This document shows, in pieces, positions 1-6,240 of a stretch of 11,399 nt of DNA. Positions within the stretch are counted from its first letter, which is position 1, and the number at the start of each line of letters is the position of its first letter. A program made the translations under genes and the position numbers. The notes under the pieces are model-generated. The model was given only the letters and a program-made list of their open reading frames with translations. It searched no databases and was not told the origin of the DNA. The stretch comes from Clostridiales bacterium (GTDB lineage: Bacteria; Bacillota; Clostridia; Tissierellales; Sedimentibacteraceae), in contig DNNV01000316.1 in NCBI GenBank assembly GCA_003497505.1, positions 1 through 11,399 of the forward strand, read 5' to 3'.

Positions 1-1010
1 TGGATTTTGAAGGACTCGTGATTGTTGTATCTCACGACAGACACTTTTTAAATACGGTTTGTACACATATAGTCGATATAGATTATAAGAAAATAAAAAT
101 GTATGTAGGAAACTATGATTTCTGGTATGAATCAAGTCAGCTTATGCAGCAGCTCATGAGAGACCAGAACAGGAAGAGAGAAGACAAGATAAAGGATCTT
201 CAGAACTTTATACAGAGATTCTCCGCCAATAAATCAAAATCGAAACAGGCAACTTCAAGAAGAAAGCTTCTTGATAAGCTTGAGGTTGAAGAAATGCCAG
301 CATCATCAAGGCGATATCCATTTGTCAAGTTTACGCCTGACAGAGAGGTAGGAAACGAAATACTCACAGTTGAGGGACTGTCAAAAACAATTGACGGAAT
401 TGATGTGCTTAAGGACATATCCTTCAGAATAAACAGAGGGGATAAGATTGCCTTCATAGGTGAAAATGAGCTTGCACAGACGACATTGTTTAAAATACTC
501 GTAGGTGAAACGGAGCCTGATTCAGGTACAATCAAGTGGGGGCAGACAATAACAAGGTCATATTTCCCCAAGGATAACTCCGAGTTCTTTGACGGAATCA
601 AACTGAATCTGGTTGACTGGATGAGACAGTTTTCAGAGGATCAGTCCGAAAGCTTCCTGAGAGGCTTTTTAGGCAGAATGCTGTTTTCTGGTGATGATGC
701 ACTGAAGCCGTCCAACGTTTTGTCAGGAGGAGAGAGAGTCCGATGCATGCTTTCCAGAATGATGCTTTCAGGCTCAAACGCACTGGTTATGGACCAGCCT
801 ACAAACCATCTTGACCTTGAATCCATTACGGCTTTGAATAACGGACTGATTGATTTTAAAGAGATAGTGCTGTTTTCATCTCATGACCATCAGTTTATCC
901 AGACCATAGCAAACAGAATTATAGAGCTAACTGATGACGGAATGATTGACAGAGCAATGACTTATGATGAATACTTAGAGAGAAAGGATAAAAAGCATAG
1001 GGTGAGTTAA
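1..1010 (+). CDS. ykpA: ABC-F family ATPase, YkpA/YbiT-like (5' end outside window)
   Basis: This is the C-terminal part of a soluble two-domain ABC-F ATPase, a family that acts on ribosomes rather than in membranes. The frame is open to the left edge, and residues before the GTG at 18 (DFEGL) match the family, so that GTG is internal. In order one sees the end of domain 1 with its His switch (VSHDRHFLN, from about 27), the charged inter-domain linker (about 100-300, with RFSAN and SKQATSRRK), then domain 2. Domain 2 has LSGGE at 720-734, a Walker B-like VMDQPTNHLD (786-815) and SSHDH near 874. The Walker A equivalent is GENELAQTT (459-485), with Gln in place of the usual Lys. From memory, Bacillus YkpA also lacks that Lys. 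The Walker B Glu is Gln here (codon 795-797). The linker and domain 2 read closely like YkpA. Its exact role in translation is not known. Confidence 0.93.
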   Translation, partial: DFEGLVIVVSHDRHFLNTVCTHIVDIDYKKIKMYVGNYDFWYESSQLMQQLMRDQNRKREDKIKDLQNFIQRFSANKSKSKQATSRRKLLDKLEVEEMPASSRRYPFVKFTPDREVGNEILTVEGLSKTIDGIDVLKDISFRINRGDKIAFIGENELAQTTLFKILVGETEPDSGTIKWGQTITRSYFPKDNSEFFDGIKLNLVDWMRQFSEDQSESFLRGFLGRMLFSGDDALKPSNVLSGGERVRCMLSRMMLSGSNALVMDQPTNHLDLESITALNNGLIDFKEIVLFSSHDHQFIQTIANRIIELTDDGMIDRAMTYDEYLERKDKKHRVS

Positions 1011-1264
1011 TGAATAAAAAGAGTGCTCAGGAAATGAGCTTTGAGGATTTCTGTAATGCCATTAATCCGGAAATGCTCAATGAATTGACCAAAATGAATA
1101 TTTCTTACAACAGAGCATACAGTATTTTCAGAGACATACTTCAGGAATCCGGACTCGACGAAAATGATGATATGGGCACAATGGACAGCATAGTGAGAAA
1201 TATTATACTGGACCATACCGATGAGGTACTTGCCAATGAGTTCTACAAATATGAAACAAAGTAA
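1010..1264 (+). CDS. 84-residue protein of unknown function
   Basis: I do not recognise this family. The ATG at 1010 shares its A with the TAA of the ABC-F gene (TAATG), so it is probably translated by coupling. A weak AGGGTGAG lies just upstream. The product is short, acidic, soluble and probably all-helical, with no signal peptide, membrane span, Cys or His cluster. The segment MSFEDFCNAINPEMLNELTK and a C-terminal acidic helix suggest a small interaction or adaptor protein, but that is inference. It is the last gene of the ABC-F transcript, since a strong terminator starts 7 nt after its stop. The open frame, the coupled start and the terminator placed right after the stop argue that it is real. 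Confidence 0.8.
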   Translation: MNKKSAQEMSFEDFCNAINPEMLNELTKMNISYNRAYSIFRDILQESGLDENDDMGTMDSIVRNIILDHTDEVLANEFYKYETK

Positions 1265-1270
1265 TTGGTG

Positions 1271-1297
1271 CTGCCGGGTGTAAGCCCGGCAGTTTTT
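1271..1297 (+). terminator. Rho-independent terminator after the ABC-F/84-aa pair
   Basis: A perfect 8-bp GC-rich stem (CTGCCGGG at 1271-1278, CCCGGCAG at 1285-1292) with a 6-nt loop is followed directly by TTTTT (1293-1297). It separates the upstream pair from the cold-shock gene. Confidence 0.93.
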
Positions 1298-1342
1298 GTC
1301 GAAAGATCGTATCATACTTTTTATCAAAATTTTCAAAAAATA

Positions 1343-1371
1343 TTGACAAATACAAATTAATGTGTTATCCT
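1343..1371 (+). promoter_or_regulatory. Promoter of the cold-shock gene
   Basis: A perfect -35 TTGACA (1343-1348), a 17-nt spacer and -10 TATCCT (1366-1371) with an extended TG at 1363-1364. Transcription should begin near 1378, which gives a leader of about 125 nt. Confidence 0.85.
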
Positions 1372-1377
1372 TTAAAC

Positions 1378-1502
1378 GTATTACAGAGTATTATAGATTT
1401 CACATGTTTTTAGATATTATATGTGTGGCTGTATATAATATGTAAAAATATGTGAATTTTTTTATACAATGGAATATAATAATATTTTATTAGGAGGTAC
1501 TC
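1378..1502 (+). promoter_or_regulatory. Long A/T-rich 5' leader of the cold-shock mRNA
   Basis: About 125 nt lie between the predicted start of transcription and the ATG. The leader is very A/T-rich and repeats ATATGTG-like words. CACAT at 1401-1405 can pair with ATGTG at 1421-1425. A strong AGGAGGT sits at 1492-1498. Long leaders that refold with temperature are known for some csp genes (E. coli cspA). That this one does so is inference. Confidence 0.5.
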
Positions 1503-1703
1503 ATGGTTAAGGGTACAGTTAAATGGTTTAACTCAGAAAAAGGATTCGGATTTATTACAAAGGAAGATGGAAATGACGTATTCGTACATTTCTCAGCTAT
1601 CCAGGGAGATGGATTCAAAACTTTAGAGGAAGGTCAAAAAGTTTCTTTTGACGTTACTCAAGGTGCAAGAGGCGACCAAGCAGCTAACGTAACTAGATTA
1701 TAA
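1503..1703 (+). CDS. cspA: Cold-shock domain protein (CspA family)
   Basis: A 66-residue single cold-shock domain, the usual length for bacterial Csp proteins. These are small OB-fold proteins that bind single-stranded RNA and DNA and act as RNA chaperones. Both nucleic-acid-binding motifs are intact: RNP1 KGFGFI (residues 13-18) and RNP2 DVFVHF (25-30), with the conserved opening [10 protein letters not shown]. The start is fixed by AGGAGGT, 4 nt upstream. The gene is monocistronic, with its own strong promoter, a long leader and its own terminator. The letter of the paralogue (cspA, cspB and so on) cannot be assigned from sequence alone, and it may be constitutive rather than cold-induced. 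Confidence 0.97.
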   Translation: MVKGTVKWFNSEKGFGFITKEDGNDVFVHFSAIQGDGFKTLEEGQKVSFDVTQGARGDQAANVTRL

Positions 1704-1722
1704 TTTATAATCAGCAAACGTG

Positions 1723-1754
1723 AAATCGGGATGAAGAAATTCATCCCGATTTTT
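1723..1754 (+). terminator. Rho-independent terminator of the cold-shock gene
   Basis: A perfect 13-bp stem (1723-1735 with 1740-1752) closes a GAAA tetraloop and runs into TTTTT (1750-1754). The core is ATCGGGATGAA / TTCATCCCGAT. Confidence 0.95.
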
Positions 1755-1756
1755 GT

Positions 1757-1884
1757 ATGCCCTAACCCCGTTTTCAGAGTGTTTTTTCTGAAAAGTGGCG
1801 GTAGGTCAGCCGCAACATGTTCCCAAAGTATGCGACCAGAGGGAGCTGATACTTTGGTGAACGCAGACTGCGCATGCCCTAACC
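1757..1884. repeat. Unexplained structured element bounded by an 11-bp direct repeat
   Basis: ATGCCCTAACC occurs perfectly at 1757-1767 and again at 1874-1884. Between the copies lie consecutive hairpins: TTTTCAGA/TCTGAAAA (1771-1778 with 1787-1794), GCGG/CCGC (1798-1801 with 1810-1813), CCAAAGTAT/ATACTTTGG (1823-1831 with 1849-1857, 17-nt loop) and CGCA/TGCG (1862-1865 with 1869-1872). The block is richer in G+C than the flanking spacers and has no convincing reading frame or promoter. It lies between the csp terminator and the metF promoter, so it should not be part of either mRNA. Candidates are a dispersed intergenic repeat of small MITE or ERIC-like size, with the direct repeat as a possible target duplication, or a small structured RNA. 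It does not match the S-box or THF riboswitch consensus as I remember them. Confidence 0.6.
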
Positions 1885-1898
1885 AGAAGTATTTGTAT

Positions 1899-1927
1899 TT
1901 ACAAAGCTAAAGTACATATGTTATAAT
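1899..1927 (+). promoter_or_regulatory. Promoter of the metF-metH-ispA operon
   Basis: -35 TTACAA (1899-1904), a 17-nt spacer and a perfect -10 TATAAT (1922-1927) with an extended TG (1919-1920). Transcription should start near 1933, leaving a leader of only about 20 nt before the metF ATG. That leaves no room for a leader riboswitch. Confidence 0.85.
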
Positions 1928-1952
1928 GTTCAGAAAATTGAAGGAGGCAGAA

Positions 1953-2831
1953 ATGTACATAAAGGAATTATTCAATAAAAAAAGATTTGTGTTTTCATTT
2001 GAGATATTTCCGCCCAAGGCGACATCACCTATAGATACCGTTTATAAAACATTGGAAGCGCTGAGTGATTTAAGACCGGACTACATAAGCGTTACATACG
2101 GTGCAGGAGGCGGCAGCAACCAGAATAAAACAAAAGAAATTTCATCTATGATTAAAAATAAGTATGAAATAGAAGCACTTGCACATCTTACATGCATAAG
2201 CTCCACTAAGGATGAAATAAAGCAAATATTGAGGGAGCTCAAGGAAGAAGGCGTGGAAAATATTCTGGCCCTGAGGGGTGATATTCCGTTGGAAGAGGAT
2301 GTTAAGGGAGATTTCAAGCATTCCTCTGACCTTGCAAGATTCATAACGGAGGGCAGCAGCTTTGATTTGGGCGGCACCTGTTATCCGGAGGGACACTATG
2401 ACAGCAAAAATGTGGAGGAGGATGTAATAAATCTGAAGCATAAAATTGATGCTGGAGTAACTCATCTCACATCACAGCTTTTTTATGACAATAATGCATT
2501 TTATGAATTTATGAACCTTGTGCATAAGCATAACATCAATGTTCCCATACAGGCAGGCATAATGCCTATAACAAACAAGAGCCAGTTTGACAGGATAATT
2601 GCTCTCAGCGGAGCTAAGATATCTGATAAATATATTAAAATAATGGATAGATTCCAGCATGACAAGGATGCTATGGCTGATGCAGGAATTGCGTGTGCAA
2701 CAGAGCAGATAATTGATTTAATGTCAAATGGTGTGGAGGGAGTACATCTTTACACCATGAACAATCCTTATGTTGCCAGGAAGGTGCACAGCAACCTTAT
2801 TTCTATGATTCATGCTATAAACAGAGAATAG
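1953..2831 (+). CDS. metF: 5,10-methylenetetrahydrofolate reductase
   Basis: A 292-residue FAD-dependent TIM-barrel enzyme of normal MetF length. It reduces 5,10-methylene-THF to 5-methyl-THF, the methyl donor for the MetH encoded next. Recognisable motifs are FSFEIFPPK (residues 14-22, with the catalytic Glu17, equivalent to E. coli Glu28), SVTYGAGG (46-53), LAHLTC (76-81), ALRGDIP (106-112, with the flavin-site Asp110), then TSQLFYDN and PIQAGIMP. The ATG at 1953 is chosen because AAGGAGG (1941-1947) lies 5 nt upstream. The earlier in-frame ATG at 1926 lies inside the -10 box and cannot be used. It is the first gene of the operon. In some acetogenic clostridia MetF works with extra electron-transfer partners, and none is encoded here. 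Confidence 0.96.
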   Translation: MYIKELFNKKRFVFSFEIFPPKATSPIDTVYKTLEALSDLRPDYISVTYGAGGGSNQNKTKEISSMIKNKYEIEALAHLTCISSTKDEIKQILRELKEEGVENILALRGDIPLEEDVKGDFKHSSDLARFITEGSSFDLGGTCYPEGHYDSKNVEEDVINLKHKIDAGVTHLTSQLFYDNNAFYEFMNLVHKHNINVPIQAGIMPITNKSQFDRIIALSGAKISDKYIKIMDRFQHDKDAMADAGIACATEQIIDLMSNGVEGVHLYTMNNPYVARKVHSNLISMIHAINRE

Positions 2832-2865
2832 TATAAGCGAAATTATAAATAACTGAGAGGTCAGT

Positions 2866-5262
2866 ATGAATTTCAAAGAATTTATGAAAAAAAATATAGT
2901 TATATTTGACGGAGCAATGGGTACTCAGCTTCAGAAAAAGGGACTGAGACTGGGAGAGGTTCCCGAGGCCCTGAATATTACGGACAGAAACAACATAGCT
3001 GAAATTCACAGAGAATACATAGACGCAGGAGCGAGGGTCATTACCACCAACACATTCGGAGCAAATGAATTAAAGCTTGAGCGTACAAATTGTACAGTGG
3101 AAGAAATAATCCATGGAGCTGTAATGGCAGCAAAGGATGCAGCTCATGTGTGCAATTCGAATAATGTGTACATAGCTCTCGACATCGGGCCCATAGGAGA
3201 GCTTTTAGAACCTATGGGGAATCTTACATTTGACAGTGCATATGAAATATTCAAGCGCCAGATTATGCAGGGAGTAAAGTCGGGCGTGGATTTGATACTT
3301 ATTGAAACAATGACCGATTTGTATGAAATGAAGGCAGCGGTGCTTGCGGCAAAAGAAAATTCAGACATTCCCGTTATTGCCACCATGTCCTTTGAAAAGG
3401 ACCACAGAACATTTACAGGGTGCCTGCCAAGCAGCATGGCCTTGACATTAGAGGGACTGGGCGTTGACGCTCTGGGTATAAACTGCTCTCTTGGACCAAA
3501 GGAAATAAAACCAATTCTCAAAGAGCTACTGCAGTGGACGAATATACCGGTGCTCGTTCAGGCAAATGCCGGGCTTCCGGTAGTGAAGGACGGAGAAACA
3601 TATTATAACGTAACACCTTCTGAATTTGCCGACGAAGTGCTGGAATTCACAAAGCTTGGCGTAAGCCTTGTAGGAGGGTGCTGCGGAACAAATCCGGAAT
3701 ATATAAAAGAAGTAACTGAAAGAGTAAAAAACTTAATACCTGCGGAAACAAAGAGAAAAAAACTTACAGCACTTTGTACTCCCACAAATACAGTTATTGT
3801 GGACGGAGTGAAGGTAATAGGAGAAAGAATTAATCCTACGGGAAAGAAGCTGCTCAAGGAAGCTCTCAAAAATAATGATATGGACTACATCTTAAAGCAA
3901 GGAGTATCCCAGGTAGAGGCCGGAGCCGAAATACTGGATGTCAATGTGGGACTTCGTGAAATTGACCAGAAGGAGACCATGGCAAAATTGGTGAAGGCAC
4001 TTCAGACGGTAACAGATGCTCCGCTGCAGATTGATTCATCGGAGCCGGAGGTTATTGAGGCAGGTCTGAGATACTACAACGGAAAAGCTATAGTAAACTC
4101 TGTAAACGGTGAGGAAAAGGTGCTTGAAAGCATACTACCCATAGTGAAAAAATATGGAGCGGCAGTCGTTGGTCTTACTCTTGATGAAAGAGGAATTCCC
4201 GACAATGCTGCAGACAGATATGAAATTGCTGAAAAAATAGTTAAAAAGGCCGAGAGCTTTGGAATAAGCAGGGAAGACGTATATATCGATGCCCTAACAC
4301 TCACATGCTCCGCACAGCAGAAGGAAGTTGCAGAAACAATAAAAACACTGGAGATGGTTAAAAAAGGTCTCGGTGCGAAGACTGTGCTTGGAGTATCCAA
4401 CATATCCTTTGGCATGCCAAACAGAGGGCTCATAAATGAAACCTTCCTTGCTATCGCCATGGCGGCAGGTCTGGATTTGCCCATTATCAATCCCAATGAT
4501 GCCGCGATGATGGATAAGGTGTATGCCTTCAATGTCCTGTACAACCACGATAAGGGTTCAAAGGAGTATATAAAGAGGTACGGAGAAAATTCTGAAATTA
4601 AATCATCAGAAGCTCCAAAAAAAGAAGACAAAGAAGGTATAAACCTCAAGGAGCTTGTGATAAAAGGACTCAGGGACAATGCCGCATCTACAACCAGAGA
4701 ACTGTTAAAGAGCAGGGATGAGCTGTACATAGTCAATGAATATTTAATTCCAGCCCTTGACAAGGTTGGAGATGATTTTGAAAAGGGGATTATTTTCCTA
4801 CCTCAGCTCATACAATCCGCAGAAACAGTAAAGTCATCATTTGATGTGCTTAAGGAAAGCCTCAAGGGAAAAGAAAACAGCGGTATCAGCAGCGGGAAAA
4901 TAATACTTGCTACCGTAAAAGGCGATATACACGATATAGGTAAAAATATAGTAAAGGTAATACTTGAAAATTACAATTACGAAATAATAGACCTTGGCAA
5001 GGATGTTTCGGTGGAATCCATAGTGCAGGAGGCAGCTAAATATGATGAGCCAATCATTGTAGGCCTGAGCGCACTCATGACCACAACCATGAAAAGCATG
5101 GAGGAAACAATAAAACAGCTGCGTCAAAAAGGGATAAGGTGTACAATAGTAGTTGGCGGTGCAGTGCTTACTCCCGAATATGCAAGGAACATGGGAGCGG
5201 ACTACTATGCCAAGGATGCAAAGGAAGCAGTGGAAATAGCAAAGAAAGTGTTCAGAAATTAG
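2866..5262 (+). CDS. metH: Cobalamin-dependent methionine synthase, short form without the reactivation domain
   Basis: 798 residues; it transfers a methyl group from 5-methyl-THF through methylcobalamin to homocysteine, giving methionine. Domains in order are: homocysteine-binding barrel (about 1-295), with FDGAMGTQ and the zinc ligands Cys207 (INCS) and Cys272-Cys273 (GGCCGT); folate-binding barrel (about 310-575), with VIGERINPTG and ILDVNVG; a charged linker (about 576-592); the helical cap (about 593-675, FLPQL at 644-648); and the B12-binding Rossmann fold (about 676-798), with the lower-ligand motif Asp687-x-His689-x-x-Gly692, SALMTTT and VGGAVL. The C-terminal AdoMet-binding reactivation domain found in the roughly 1,200-residue E. 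coli enzyme is absent. Short forms are known, for example in Thermotoga. GAGAGG lies 5 nt upstream of the ATG, and metF ends 34 nt before it. Confidence 0.97.
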   Translation: MNFKEFMKKNIVIFDGAMGTQLQKKGLRLGEVPEALNITDRNNIAEIHREYIDAGARVITTNTFGANELKLERTNCTVEEIIHGAVMAAKDAAHVCNSNNVYIALDIGPIGELLEPMGNLTFDSAYEIFKRQIMQGVKSGVDLILIETMTDLYEMKAAVLAAKENSDIPVIATMSFEKDHRTFTGCLPSSMALTLEGLGVDALGINCSLGPKEIKPILKELLQWTNIPVLVQANAGLPVVKDGETYYNVTPSEFADEVLEFTKLGVSLVGGCCGTNPEYIKEVTERVKNLIPAETKRKKLTALCTPTNTVIVDGVKVIGERINPTGKKLLKEALKNNDMDYILKQGVSQVEAGAEILDVNVGLREIDQKETMAKLVKALQTVTDAPLQIDSSEPEVIEAGLRYYNGKAIVNSVNGEEKVLESILPIVKKYGAAVVGLTLDERGIPDNAADRYEIAEKIVKKAESFGISREDVYIDALTLTCSAQQKEVAETIKTLEMVKKGLGAKTVLGVSNISFGMPNRGLINETFLAIAMAAGLDLPIINPNDAAMMDKVYAFNVLYNHDKGSKEYIKRYGENSEIKSSEAPKKEDKEGINLKELVIKGLRDNAASTTRELLKSRDELYIVNEYLIPALDKVGDDFEKGIIFLPQLIQSAETVKSSFDVLKESLKGKENSGISSGKIILATVKGDIHDIGKNIVKVILENYNYEIIDLGKDVSVESIVQEAAKYDEPIIVGLSALMTTTMKSMEETIKQLRQKGIRCTIVVGGAVLTPEYARNMGADYYAKDAKEAVEIAKKVFRN

Positions 5263-5270
5263 AGGTGCAT

Positions 5271-6161
5271 ATGGATTTCAAAACTTGGATGGATGAAAAA
5301 ATAAAGAATGTGGAAGGTTATTTGTGCAGCGCAGCAGGTGCAAAGGATAACCCCCAGATGCTGATTTATGAAGCAATGAACTACAGCCTGCTTTCAGGCG
5401 GAAAAAGACTGAGACCTGTGCTGCTGCTGGCAGCATACGAACTGTTCCGAAATGATGAGGATACAGCGCTGCCCTTTGCATGTGCAATGGAAATGATTCA
5501 TACATACTCATTGATTCATGATGATTTGCCTGCAATGGACAATGACGACTACAGGAGAGGCAGGCCCTCAAATCACAAAAAATTTGGAGAGGCTGCGGCA
5601 ATTTTAGCTGGTGACGGCCTTTTGAACAAGGCATTTGAAACAGGGCTTAGCGCGGCTATAAGTGGCGGAACAGATTATGTGAAAGCATTGAGAGCTCTAC
5701 ATGAAATTGCTAAATCTTCGGGTTCGGAAGGAATGATAGGCGGACAGGTGGTGGATATGTTCGGTCACGAGAAAATTTCCGACCTTGAGGATTTAAAATA
5801 TATGTACTCTCTGAAAACCGGGGCAATAATAAAAAGCAGCGTTGCAGCCGGAGCCATGCTTGGCGGTGCAAATGATGAACAGGTTGCCGCCCTTGAGGAA
5901 TTTGCTGAAAAAATCGGTCTGGCGTTCCAAATCGAGGACGACATACTTGATGTCACAGGCACGCTTGAAAAACTCGGTAAGGAAACAGGAAGCGATGCCG
6001 CAAATCACAAGACTACGTATCTTACATATGTTTCTGTTGAAGAAGCACGTAGACAGGCAGAAACCCTCACGGATGAAGCAATAAAAAGATTGAATATATT
6101 CGGAGAAAAGGCATTTTATCTTAAAGAGCTTGCCAGGTATCTTACTTCAAGAGACCATTGA
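5271..6161 (+). CDS. ispA: Farnesyl-diphosphate synthase (polyprenyl synthetase family)
   Basis: A 296-residue trans-prenyltransferase that condenses DMAPP or GPP with IPP to give C15 farnesyl diphosphate, the precursor of undecaprenyl and other isoprenoids. Motifs are GGKRLRP (43-49), the first Asp-rich motif DDLPAMD (84-90) followed by NDDYRRGRP, GGQVVDM (157-163), FQIEDDILD (219-227) with the second Asp-rich motif, and GKETGSD. The sequence just before the first motif (HTYSLIH) is like E. coli IspA, which favours a C15 product, but GPP or GGPP synthesis cannot be excluded. The ATG at 5271 is used because AGAGGTG (5261-5267) precedes it; upstream in-frame codons lie inside metH. It starts 8 nt after the metH stop, so it is almost certainly cotranscribed. 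The neighbours are unexpected, since ispA usually sits beside xseAB or dxs. Confidence 0.94.
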   Translation: MDFKTWMDEKIKNVEGYLCSAAGAKDNPQMLIYEAMNYSLLSGGKRLRPVLLLAAYELFRNDEDTALPFACAMEMIHTYSLIHDDLPAMDNDDYRRGRPSNHKKFGEAAAILAGDGLLNKAFETGLSAAISGGTDYVKALRALHEIAKSSGSEGMIGGQVVDMFGHEKISDLEDLKYMYSLKTGAIIKSSVAAGAMLGGANDEQVAALEEFAEKIGLAFQIEDDILDVTGTLEKLGKETGSDAANHKTTYLTYVSVEEARRQAETLTDEAIKRLNIFGEKAFYLKELARYLTSRDH

Positions 6162-6178
6162 CAGAATGTGAGAATATG

Positions 6179-6240
6179 AAAAGAGATTCAAGCGCCGGCA
6201 AAATGATAACATTTTGACTGGTGAGAGAATCTCTTTTATT
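6179..6240. terminator. Bidirectional terminator between convergent ispA and murC
   Basis: An 11-bp outer stem (AAAAGAGATTC at 6179-6189 with GAATCTCTTTT at 6227-6237) encloses a second hairpin (AAAATG/CATTTT, 6200-6205 with 6210-6215, extended below by a GC-rich stretch). The outer stem ends in TTTT on both strands, so it can stop transcription of ispA from the left and of murC from the right. The murC stop codon (6240-6242) touches its edge. Confidence 0.85.

Noticed and set aside
1007..1336. 109-codon minus-strand frame
   Set aside because: It is antisense to the 84-residue gene, passes through the terminator and has no promoter or ribosome site.
1757..1950. S-box, THF or cobalamin riboswitch upstream of metF
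   Set aside because: The conserved cores I know are not present, and the metF promoter lies downstream of the structured block.
1926..1952. Upstream in-frame ATG as the metF start
   Set aside because: It lies inside the TATAAT -10 box and has no ribosome site; 1953 follows AAGGAGG.
4074..4763. 229-codon minus-strand frame opposite metH
   Set aside because: It is a shadow of metH, with Ser/Leu/Phe-rich antisense composition and no control signals.
5139..5270. N-terminal extension of ispA into metH
   Set aside because: These codons overlap metH in another frame and do not resemble the family; 5271 has its own ribosome site and gives the normal length.
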